Shown: piece after piece, positions 1 to 12,300 of the stretch
Position numbering within the stretch: the stretch's first letter is position 1
Layout of the letters: each line of letters begins with the position of its first letter
Assembly: GCA_002633025.1 (NCBI GenBank)
Contig: NMRB01000129.1
Location: 25,419-89,418, forward strand
Reading direction: 5' to 3'
Length of the DNA: 64,000 nucleotides
From: Notospermus geniculatus
Lineage: Eukaryota > Nemertea > Pilidiophora > Heteronemertea > Lineidae
Made by a program: the position numbers and the translations under genes
Notes under the pieces: model-generated
Databases searched by the model: none
The model's input: the letters and a program-made list of their open reading frames with translations, nothing else
Told to the model about the DNA's origin: nothing

Positions 1-3000
1 GGGCTCCTCAAGCCTGTCGTAGGACAGTAAGCCCGGTGCCTTGTACCTTCTGCCTCGTGCCTTGGCAAGGGCAAGTAAAAGACCCCATCCAAGTGTGGTC
101 GATGAGAGATGGCCTCTTCCACACTTACCAGGGCCAATGATGCCGATGGAAGAATCCAGTACCATAGGTCTAGGACAGAATTCGAATGTTAGGTACCAGC
201 CCTCTATCAGGTGGGTTGTTTCAGCTTTTGATATCATGATCATGTTGTTAATGTTACCTTACATGGCCGTCGTTGAAGCCAACACAGCATTCCCATCCCA
301 TAAATCCCATACAAGGTAATATTCAACACTTGATATCGTGGGTAACAATGGCATTAGGTGTACAGGCATTGATGTTGGTACAGCAGATGAGAGTCATTTT
401 AATAGAAACATGCGGGCATTATGGTCATTCATTGTAATAAGTCTAGACACAGTAGAGTCATGATGGGGATTTGTTGCGATGAGTGGTATGTGCTGAATGG
501 ATGGACACAACCTTATAGGAAACTGTATCGGGGTGATTCATCATTGACCACCTACATGCTGAGGTATGGCATTGGTGTTCAACTTGCAAGAAGAGGCAGT
601 TGTAGATAAGGAGTCTGACTTCATGAAATTGACCAAGTCGTCAAGTTAGTGCATCATGCCAATGGAGCCGACTGTTGTGGTTGAGTTTATCCAAGAGGAG
701 GCTCTTTCTCAGTGAAGTGAGTCAGTCCAATAAAATGGGATGGCTTTAACCAAGCCTGTTACCATCTCCATTGACCTGTTACTGAACCCTACACCCAGTG
801 ATTTTGACAGAGGAATCAATGATCAGGATACATGTATTTGTAAACTGACACTGTCCCTGAAGGTCTTTATCAATCAAGTTACTCTAATCCTCTGATGGTA
901 AGCACTGACATATTGATTGAAGAGGTTGGCCTAACCCTCGAGGCATCATATCATATAATTTCTTAATGGGGATTTTGGGATACTCTCTTGAAAGAATGAG
1001 TGGTTCGGTCATGAAATGGGCAGGGTGCATTGTCAGCTGGCCTTTACGGGAAGATTGTAGGCCAGCTCATTCATTGGCGGCTCCTGGGTCTAAGCCGCTG
1101 ATTTGAGCACTGATCTTCTGTTGACTTGACTGGTTGACCCAAGGAGGATCCAAGTCTCGACCTTGCAGATATGCAAAGCAACCACAGCTTCGCATTGTAA
1201 TAAAGATTGGACTTGTCAGTGAAACTGGAGATGTTCCCTGTGGGGCTGTAGAATGACAGTCACTTGAAATAAGCTGAAGATGAACTGCCATTGCCTGTGT
1301 GGCGCTAGCAATCAATAACAATTTGTTAAATACAAATGAATGCAATGCTCTGTGGCCAAATGGAGCCTGGCAGAATAGTATTTCAATCTACTTGTAGTGT
1401 ATGATGAGCATGGCTGTACACTGTAGCTAGAATTGAAGCTGTCATGAAAGAAGCGTATATCGAATGGAAAGGATGTGTATGCGGCATGTATTCATCTGAG
1501 GGTGTGCTGGCAAATTTTGCGTTACAATACCAAATATGGTGCATAATAATGAGAATTACAAATGTCAGTCATGCCTCCCCTGCATTGTACTCGTACACTT
1601 GTTATACCAAGCCAAAAGATAAACACCATTTCCATGAGTGGGCATCGTGTTTAGAAAAAAACAGGTATCCTCTTTGCAGAACCATCTGTTACATATCCGA
1701 TGGCCAAGGCTCGGCTTGCATTTGATGGTCATTGCGATTCCAAAAAGTTCTGTGGCCGTCATTGTTATTCTGTACAAACATTCAACTCTGTCTGTTTCCT
1801 GACACTGTTGATGGCATTACTCTTCAACTCCCCCTTGGGAACTGTTATCTTCAGATGGTGATACATTTCTTTAGGTTGGCTTGGCGATGGGGATGCTGTG
1901 TTGTCATGATGCCCGGGAGTTGCTGTCAGTATTGGCTTTGCAGAGGAACTCATGGGGGTCTTTGTATTGGGCCTCTAACATCAGGGAAATCTCCTCATTG
2001 CCTCACTTGATTGTCATTTTGTTTCAATGGGCCTGTGGTGTCGATGGTACATATGCGAGATGTTTGCTTAAAATAGAAACTCCGACTTGCTGTGTGGTTA
2101 AACTAATAATAGAAGGGGCTATCCCTCTGATTCTGAGTCATAATTAATGCAGGTGGTAAATTAAATATACTAGTACTCTCGCTTGCTGCAAGTCAATTAT
2201 ATTCTTGACTTCAACACCTGTGTACGTGTCTGGAGGACTATCAAATACCTTTACACAGCGAAAACTACAGTCTGACTTAGTCTGTTTTTTTGTTTCCTGG
2301 ATATGAAAGATTATGGCTCTTCTATTTAGACTTCATAAAATACGGAGGATTCATCTGAAATCTTTTGGTGAGTTTGATATTCAGTTTACTGAATGATCTT
2401 CACTTTAATGGCATGTAATCAAACAAGTTGTGAGCTGTCATTTTTGAAAGGTTGTTAATTGAGAGCTGTTGGCAGTGTCAGTGTAGGATTGGTGGCTTTT
2501 CAGAAAACACAGGTTGGTGATGATGCCGTGTTGGAGGAAACAGGAGTCCTGGGAGTTTACAAATGTATCTTCTCAATCCAATAGAGTCAAACGTTACTCA
2601 AGAGGAATGGGTTGTAAAAACTGGTCATACATGTAGAAATTTGCCAGGTGCTGCTAGTTGGAGGTAGGGTTAAAATTGAACCATCTGTTATTGCTTGGTT
2701 TTCCATGCCTATCCTTAAAAATTGTTGATTCTACATAGTCGATTTGCACTGCAAGTATTCTGTTTCTAATGTCATGGAAATTGGCTAGATCGTTGGCATA
2801 TTCCAACATTGCTTACTGCTAATTGAAAATTGAACCATGAATGGAATTCTCGTGGTATTTTCTTCGTAATATAAGATTATCAATTATTGCATCAAGGCGT
2901 CTAATATGTAAAGTGAAAGTCATTGTTTCTTGGTTTGATCAGATAGGGGACTTATTCACCTGTCTTCTTTGCGGACATGCAAGTACAAAATGGAAATGTC

Positions 3001-4289
3001 TGATTTGTTGTGCAACCTCTTGCTGTTATGTGACGATGCTGTGCACCTCGTGGACTCGGAACATTGGTAGACGTACAGGTAACAGTACCAATGCAGGAAG
3101 ATACATTGCCTTTAACAAATGTCTTGTATTCTGACAGCCAGCCAGTCACAGTATAGGCAATTTCACCAGGATTTATGTCGCCCACAGACCTTTCCCACTC
3201 CAAACCATGTAACAAATAAACCATTAGATATGTATGGATATGGAAATACATCCCATCGCTAAACCTTGGCGATATATATCCTGAACTACCATTGAGCTGT
3301 CAGTGATGTTGACAATAAACCATGGCTCTTCGAGTTCTTTTCTGTGTCTTCAACTTGGCGGTCTCACGCATACTTGCCATTCTAGACATGACGTATGAAA
3401 ACCAGAAGAAATCTTTTGGGACACCACAGAGCTACCGGAATCACCATAAAACCATGATGAAGTGGCTGCGGGGCCATTAATGGAGTATCTGATGTGTTTC
3501 TTGATATCACACATATGTTGGGTCACAAGTGGAGAGCGCTTTCTTTCTCATTAATCTTGGGCCATTATGAATGAATTTGTCATATTGCACAATGTATCAT
3601 GATGATGAAAAGATACCTAGCCTTTAACCATTTCTGCTGCAGTTATCCTTTGGCTAGTTGAGTCTAAGTTGTTCAGCCAAGAAGGTTCATAATCGAATTT
3701 CTGATTTAGTCTACTGAGTATCCAGTTCATCCTCTGAACAAGCTTCTTTGGCTACTGGTACATAGCATCTAAGTGGTTGCAATGCATTGACTTAGTACAT
3801 CCATGAAGCTTTCATAGCATCTATTGAACTGTTGTTCTATCCTTTGCCATTCTCATTCCTGCTTCGGTCATTTCCGCTGTGGGTTCACTACCTTTATACT
3901 TACTTCGCATACCTGTTAGCCGATGTGATGAAACAACTGTTTGTATGTCGGAGCTGATTCTATAGGCAGAGGCTACAACTCTGTGTGCTCCAATCGTACT
4001 TTAAACTGGACCTTGGTGAAACTTCGTCTTGGATACCACTGCGACAATGTCTTCAGTTGTTTGTTCCACGGATGTGTCACTCCATTGCTGCTCCTGCAGG
4101 CGTAGTCGCTCATTCTGTCAGAAATATATCCGACAGGTTTTGTTTTGCTGCACAAAAGGTATGTACGGTACCGGTACTTTAGAACATTGTTAATGTTCTG
4201 ATATTGACTTTGGTAATCTTCACTTTGAATGAGATGGAAAAAGTTATATTGAAAACGTGTTGTGAACAAGTAGGAGTTTAACCTAAATA

Positions 4290-4410
4290 GGGAGGTTTCG
4301 CAAGCGCCCGGTTAGGGCCGACGACGACATTTATCTATTGTTAGGGTGTACCAACACAATAGATAAACGTCGTCGTAGGACCTAACCGGGCGCTAGCGAA
4401 ACCTCACTAT
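4290..4410. mobile_element. Foldback MITE, about 120 bp
   Basis: Two arms of about 52 bp are near-perfect reverse complements around a loop of about 12 bases. The arm starts GGTTTCGC, continues through GCGCCCGGTTAGG and a GACGACG block, and ends TTTATCTATTGT. There are only a few mismatches and no coding capacity. The length and nearly full-length pairing are typical of non-autonomous foldback/MITE elements. Superfamily not assigned; the target duplication is not clear (TA is possible). Confidence 0.75.
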
Positions 4411-4995
4411 TAGTGACATCAAAGCAGCAACATTTTGGGCCCTGTCATTGACATGAATCAGAACTCTTCTACCAGTACATTCTCCCCATCTTTCTCATTC
4501 ATTGGATAAAGAGAGGAAGTCAAGTTAGTGGAGGGAATCAAATTATGAATAGGTCAGGTGCCTTGCCCTATGGCAAGGTTTATATTTGCAGCATTCCTTG
4601 TCTGTTTGATTCTTTGAAATGTGTAAGAACAAACCTATGGTGTTGGACAAAAATTCCAGAAATAATCCTACAGTTGGTCTATCATGTTTTCTCTGATAGC
4701 CACCTGTTTGTTTCCTTGGCATCCATGCAGACGTGTGGGTATTTCCTCTCTCGGACTCACACCTAGCCTCAACTCAGTTCTGTATCTCTCTCTTTATCCT
4801 CGCAGGAAACTCTACGCTGAGATGCGCCTGTCGTGCCTTTATTCACGGTAGTTGATTTGTAGATGATCGTTCGCCTAGTGTCTCTCCATCCATACCAAAC
4901 AGCGCCTGAATTATGGCAAACCATGATCACCGACTCGTCTGTATATATCTCATTGGTATGCCTTGTGAGCTGGTCAGTCCCTGAGCAGGTTGTTA

Positions 4996-5292
4996 TACCC
5001 CCGTCACACTAGAGGCAGAATGAGCAGGAATACCGTTGGAATGACAATTCGTAGTTCATTCCTGGACATTCGAAGAACATTCTAAAAATTCTGACTGGAT
5101 TCTGACTGCATTCCTAATGTTCCGGCCGATTCCTGTGGTCTGTCAGAATGTCTTTGACAGGTTCGAAATTATCGAGGTGCATTCCAAGTGTCCTTAGAAG
5201 CTCTCCCGAATCCGGCTCGAAATTTGCAAACTTTCTCATTCCGGCTGGTTCTGCTTGATTCCTGCTGATTCGAACTAAGTGTGACGGGGGTA
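4996..5292. mobile_element. MITE with TACCCCCGTCACACT terminal repeats
   Basis: The left end TACCCCCGTCACACT and right end AGTGTGACGGGGGTA are exact reverse complements (15 bp), about 297 bp apart. The interior is rich in short GAATTCC/ATTCCT-like words and has no open frame of note. The flanks read TTA on the left and TTAA on the right, so a TA or TTA target duplication is possible. Non-autonomous DNA transposon; family not identified. Confidence 0.75.
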
Positions 5293-6379
5293 TTAAGGTA
5301 GTTGGGTGAAGTCAGCGTTAGCCTGGATCTGACAAATTGGGGATATTCATTCTATCCCAGTCTGTGGCAGTGCCCTCTCAACTGATTGCCCTGAAAGAGA
5401 ACCACTGCAATTAGTCCCTATCCCGATTCTGGTGAACTCCTTTCCCCAATCATTCCAATAGGAGGTAGCTGACAAATTTCCAGGTCGGCTGAACAACCCT
5501 GTCTCCTCCTCGTGTAAATGATATTGTCTACTTAAACCAGATATCCTTTGCCACTGCGTACTACTTGACCGCTGCAGTGGGTTCTCAATTAACCCGCAGC
5601 CAAACAACCAAATATCCACCGTCACGAGTAATCTGAATTGATTAACCTGTGTGATTGATCAAACTGGGATATAGTCTGAGATCATTTCATCTTTCTGATT
5701 GACTCGTTATTGGAGTAGCATTGATGAGAATGGGAAAATCAATATGATTTAGGATGGCAACTTCTGTTGATGCCATGTGATAGATTCCTCATTCAGGGTG
5801 TCTGTGACATCTTGTGTCTCCAGCTTCGGCCATGATTCAGGCTCATAGATTTGGGGTCAGCAGTGCCTCTGTGTTGAGGTCTCTAACTCCAATGAGGAAC
5901 TCTCAAAACTATTCCGTGTGGCATCACAGCGGGCATATTAAGACTGGTTTTACCCTTTGAACCCCTTGCAGCATATACGCGGTTGTGACATGCAGCGCTG
6001 CCTGGCGGGTTGTGGGTACTCCATAAATGTTGTATTGCTACCAAGTGAACATTGAGGAAAGTCATTGTAAACCTCCATTGAGTTGAAATAGTACATGTAT
6101 ATGATATTGAAATCCTTTTCCTATAGTCCTGGATCACATGTTGCAGGTTGGAGGTATTTGAAGGACTATGAGTCACTCACCATGGTAGGGGAACCTTCAA
6201 TTTCGATTAGGTTCTACCTGAACTGCTTGCAGCAATATTTATTATAACAACAATGAACAAAGTAAATGAGGTTAGTTTTACAGGTGCACAGAAGAAGCCC
6301 CTATCTTGACCTAAGGTCAAGAACATCACATGTCTATGCAAAATTTTTGCTAAAAAGTCTTTTGTTTGTGTCATTTTAG

Positions 6380-9300
6380 ATGGATCTGAATCTCCGGGAC
6401 CAAGTTCAAGGGATCGCGATTCAAGAGAATCAAGTCAGGTAAGGCTCAGTGTAAGGAATTTGTCTCTTTGCCCAAAATGTCTGATGTCTCAGGAGGTGAT
6501 TAACATGGATGAAAGCTTATAAACTATTTTACAAGCATACTTGAGGCTTATTAATCACTAATGTTTATCATATTTGTAGGCTAAAAGGTTATCTGATTAG
6601 TACATTGCATGAAGTTATCTCTGAAGTATGCCTAGATTGTCCCAAATTGAATGCAAATATTTCATTTTAAATATATTGTGTACTTGTTGAACTGTATGTA
6701 TGATGTCCAAGCGGAAATGTTGTGAAAACTGGTACATGTGGTAGGTATTTGTCAAATTTTAGGATTTGTGAAGGCATTATCCCAGTTTAGATTCTGACAC
6801 TGTGACAACCAAATTACCAATGTGAGTGGTAGTTGCCGAGTCATATAAATTAATCTGGACCATCGATCAGTTTACCCTGAGCTGCTGCAACATGGACTGA
6901 GCCACTCTGATATTCAGCCTGCCGTGGAAACGTCAACATGAGTCAAGTGTTTCTCATTCTATCAGGATCATCGCAAAGGTCATTTATGCCGATGGAGGAA
7001 GAATCTATATCACACAATGCACACAATATGTGATTTTGGACCCAATCTATTGTCCGGCAGTTCGAACGTATCTCAGTTGGGAATTCTAGAGCTTTCTTTT
7101 AATCCAGTTTCACAGTGAAAATGTGACAATGTCAAGTGTCCCTCATTTACAAATGGTGTAGGATAAAATGGGACAGAAAATGTGTCAACTGCCATATTTC
7201 TCACTGTGCTGAATGATTCCCTTTAGTTTGAAGTGTCTGGCGTTGCTGGACCACCTTTCTCCTGTCGGGTATCAGCAGTGTGCTCTTCTTTCTTTTGCAA
7301 GCTTTTTCGCTCATCCAGTTTTCATGGATACCGGAGCCCTCGGAGCCCCCAAGTGGCTTACCGGACTTTTGCTCGTGGTTTTTGGAGTAATCAAGAATAT
7401 GGAAGGGTATTCCTTATTCTTTCTTCCTAAGACCATTCCTCTGTTGTCTTGCCCTTGCTTCAGTCAACATCTTTTGTGCGGCGAATGTTTGGTTTTCCAA
7501 TCATAGAATAGGAATTTTATCTTCTCTGTTTGTTCATTTCTTTAGAGCACATTCTCTCTGATAGAAAGTTGTTTTTCTGTGCGCACCTTTTGAAACTGAA
7601 ACTTCATTTCCATTTGAATCTTTGAAAGAGATAGAAACTTGCCAAAGTTTCACATGTTCTTATTTTACCCATGAAAATTTATACCGGAACACGCTTGAGC
7701 ATTTTACGCTTCATATACCGTAACTGGATGTCGGCAATTTGACTTCCGTTTAGAATATTAGAACACAACGTAAACTGCTCAAGTATGTGCGGGCCTTAAC
7801 TTTTACAGTACTGACTGTTGTCTTGTTTTCTCCATGGTCAATCCTGCACACCATCCTCGTGGAGTTGAATTGTCAAACACTGCAGAACAGGCTCAGCCCC
7901 CAGCGTCTGTCACGCATCGGTTCATTAGACACTAAAGATCAACTGCATAACAAGGAAATAGAAATGATATCCATTACTATTTCTTTGCAACAATGTTAAA
8001 GTTGCTCCCCATTAACCGACATCATTAATGGATTATTCCATCACATGCCTCATCAAATACGATTTATGGTTTTGTCTCTTCATCTTGTAATTATCATTTC
8101 ACCTGATTATTGCTTGGTCTCATGAGGGCATCCGTCTTGAAAGGACTGCCGCGTCAGCTCAATTAGCTGTGTTACAATTGCTTTGATTTCATGTTCAATT
8201 ACCGGCAGTGGTGAAATAACTGCTGTGCAGAATGCACAGTGTTATATCCAGGGTATTTTAGAGTGGCGCCGTGCCATGCCGCGAAAATGGGGCACCATTG
8301 TGTGCCCTTTTTAACCCCCTAGGGCACCATGCCCCGAAAATTTTTTTTAAAAAGGTTTTTAGTACCCCCAGACCCTTTGCCATGGTCCCTTTTGGTCGTA
8401 TCACCTTAGAAACTGGCTTAAATTGGCCGTTGACTGGAGCTATAGAGACCTTTTTAACTTTTTAGCTTTTCAAATTCCGTTAGAAGAAATGTCGCGAATG
8501 AAAAGTGCCCTTTTCTAGGTTGAAGTGCCCTTTTTGCAAAGTTTGCACCATGCCCTTCTGAAATCCTAGATATAACACTGATGCAAGCAGAAGGTAACAC
8601 TGAATCTGTGTGTGATCTCCCCTTTTCCTTCATTCATGGATCAGCCCCTTGTCCTTTTATGCAGGCATGAAATGGTGCCATCCATTTGTTTCATGCTTTG
8701 CCATCTTGCATTCTTGCCAGCATAAAGTTTGGATAGCAAGCTGACATTAGGTATTCAGTTAAGTGTCTGCTATATGACTGCACAACAGTAAATAATCATG
8801 AAATATTCACATTCCATTCACTTCTTTTACTCAATTTTTGAGTCTCATGACGCTACATGTAGTTTCCATTTCCAGTGGTGTTTTTGTATTCTCTGCTGTG
8901 GACTTGTATTACACGACATACATGTATCTCTCTCCGTTACAGGATCAACAGCCTTCAAAATTCCATGGTGACAGTGACCAAACTGGATATGATGACACTG
9001 ACGGAATGAAGGCGCCGCCGGTAACGGAACAACCAAAGGCAGATGACCCTCCCTCCAGGGTATGTATTTCAGCCCTGTTCCATAGCCCTTCTTCATATGA
9101 TAATTACTGGTACCGAGAATGAATCTGCCATGTGAAGATGCTCATATGATTTTATTCGCAGACACACTTCTGGACATGTATATATCTAAAGGGAAGTAGG
9201 ACAAACCCAGTTCATTTTCACATTACTTGCAGGATGAACTGATGTCTGCTAGCGAAGATGACCTGGACAGTGATGGTCAGATGGTGGAGGGTACCGGTAG

Positions 9301-12300
9301 TCCTCCTGTCAGGAGGGAGAAAAGGAAAAGGGTAAGTTGAAGCCCTTCAGGAAAATCAGGACAATGGGCATTTTGTTCATGGTCTCGTGACGACTGTGAC
9401 ACATCATGTATTGATGTACAAATGTAATGCTTACTGTAACTGACTGTATGTCATAGTATTCCCTTCTTTTTTCAGGCTGTCTCAAATCTGAGCACCGAGT
9501 CTGAGGGAGATCTCCTGGATTCACCAGTTGGCGATCTGCCTGTGAGTGTTTTTAGCCTCTTGCCTGTCGTACAGGATGATTGAAACCATAAGTTTGAACG
9601 TACAAAAAGACGTCCGTATGTGTTAAGATATGTGCTAATTCTCTCCCCTGCTTTCAGGTTCTCCCAATGGCGTCTAATTTGCTGTCACACGATTATGGTA
9701 AACACCGAATCAGCCTGGTGAAGAAAGGTTCCTTGGCAAACAGAAGGAAGCCAACACGAACTCTGACCCAGAGGCCCACAGCCCCATCACTCTTTGAGCC
9801 TCCTCCAATCGGTAAGACCTTTTTGATTCTAGGATCAGGCTATTGTTGGAAACACCTGTAAGTTTTGAGTGAGGAGGAGGATAGGCCTTGTGACATTTTC
9901 ATAACGTCGAGTTGTATGTCTCCCTTGTCGGATTTTCAGCTGAATCCCCCAGTATCCTTGAGGAGATGAGTGAGGAGCTGGCAAGGTCACCTCCCCAAAG
10001 TTCACCAAAACCTTCACCGAAACCTTCACCAAATACAAGACGGAGAGCAGAGGATGGTGCTCTGTCGCTAGGGGCGCTGATTGGTAAAGGCCCACCTCCA
10101 ACTGTCTTGGCAAAACCTTCCATTGCTGGTGGTATAAGGATGCCAGTGGCTTTGCCTGGATTAGGTGGCCCTGCTCCAAAGGTAACCCTTTTGTCTATGT
10201 TTTAGTCCTGCAGACCTGTGCAGGCTACACTACATGTTTTGTCTGTAATGGGACACTCGCAACGGGATTTCTTGAGTGTCAGTGAAAATGTGCCCCACGA
10301 AAATCTTAGGGATTGCAGAAGATTGAACTTGTTTATGTACCAAATTAGGACTCACAGGAATACTGATTTATCAGGGACCTTATCATTCTTAAGGTTCATT
10401 CAGAATTTCCATTGTTTTCAGCTGAGGACTGTCAAAAAGCCTCCTGTACCATTACCAGAGCCGAAAACAGAAGAAAAACCTCCTGCTTGGCTTACCGATG
10501 CCAAGTTGAAGAAATCAACTCCCAAGCTTGACGATATTCCATCCAAACCCGAGAAACCAGCAGAAAAGCCTAAAGCATCCTGGTTGGGTGGTGCCAAATT
10601 GCACAAATCACCACCCAAACCAGATGAAAAACCAACAACACAAATGTCTGCGGAGTCAACTCCCAAATGGCGTTCTGGTCTCCGCAGGACTGCTTCACAA
10701 AGGAAGGATAATGAGTCAGATAAATCTGATGATGATGTGCCTGCTTGGCGGTCTAACCTGCGCAGAACGAATTCTCAGAAGCTTGCCTCAGAACGAATGG
10801 ATACTGATGAGGAAAATGGTGATGCCACTGCCCCCTGGTTGGGTGGGTTGAGGAGAACTCCAAAGAAGGAGCCAAAGGATGAAGCTGAAGTAAAGAGGGA
10901 GCCATCTCCTGTACCGCCTTGGAAGGCAGATGCAAAGAAGGTACAGAAACCTCCGATATTGTCCCCAAGGGAGATGGAAAAGACCGCTTCACCGACACTG
11001 AAGGAGCGGTTGAAACTGAAAACTCGTTCCGTAGTTGATAAACCGGATGGTGAGACAGTTTCAGCAACAAAGTCTTTGGATGTGGATGATGGTCAGGAAA
11101 AAACAATTAAGACCTCACCAGTGCAAATACAGCAGGACATCTCTCCTTCTGCTGTGAATGTCACGATGGATACAGGGCCTAGTATGGCTCCGCCGGCTAA
11201 GCAGACGGTGGAACAAGGACCGGTGTTGTCACCACCTGGCCAAATTACACCCGAGACGGGCCCTGAATTATCAGCACCTCCTACTGCAAAACTTAGCAGT
11301 GGGTTGGACCTGCAACCTCCTACGCGATTCCAGATGACCAGCGGGCCAGAGTTGAGTCCACCATCAAAAGCCACAATAGATGTGGGACCAGATGTTTCGC
11401 CAACTCAGATGACAAAACTAGAGAGTGGACCAGTGAAGCAAGCTCCGAGTGAGAGGACACGACCTCCACGCAGTGATGATGGCAGCGGCAATAGTAATTG
11501 GACCCCTGCTCCTGAAAGTGGGGCAGTACCAGTACCCTGGATGCAAGAGACAAAGGTGCGACGGAAAAAATCTCTCAAGGATGAGAATAATGAACGAGTG
11601 AAAGCAGATGTTGACAAAGAGGTAAAGCCTTCGTGGATGAAGGAAGTCTTGGCTAGGAGAAGGAAAACACAAGAAAAGCTCTATGTCAGGGGTGAGTATT
11701 TCGTTCTAATTATAAAACTCATGTCAAAAAGCCTACCCTGTCACAGATAATCAGTCTTTCTCTTTTGACTGGTAGGCCTAGATGTGGACTGGAATTGAAC
11801 CCATTACTTCTCAAGCTAATGGTGCCTACATCTCCACTCTACCACTCTGAGAGATTGAATATCATGATATCTCAATCTCTTTACAGATAAGGCTGCACTA
11901 GAAAATCTAGCAGAAATGAGAGACAAGGAGAAAGATTCTCCGTCGCAGTCGCCACGACAGCAATCACCACGGCAAGAGTCGAGGAAATCATCTTTAACAA
12001 AATCTGTGCCTTTGAAAGTGACAGAATCCACCAACATATCCGGCCCTTCCTCCAGCTTGACCGAATCCAACAAAATAGTTGAGTCACAAAATAAGACGAA
12101 CGTATCTCGCTCAAGACAATCTTCCATTGGTTCCTCCGTCGGATCCGACCACGAATTGATTCTTAGTTACATAGATAATTCCGATGATACTATGAAAACA
12201 CCAACGAAGGTGATTGAACTCGACAGTGTCACGACTAAATCTTCATCAACAGATTTGTCCCCTCGTGATAAAGACTTATCCCCACGCCGTGGGAATTATT

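Larger units (their letters stand above)
1..6379. other. Gene-poor 5' region, no supported exon
   Basis: No stretch here combines an open frame, credible splice sites and protein-like composition. It may be 5' intron or upstream DNA of the gene whose first recognisable exon starts at 6380, because that exon opens in mid-codon and needs at least one earlier exon. Two inverted-repeat elements, listed separately, lie at 4290-4410 and 4996-5292. Confidence 0.5.

Noticed and set aside
11779-11851. Functional tRNA gene
   Set aside because: A and B boxes are present, but the acceptor and other stems do not pair; kept only as a SINE-like fragment.
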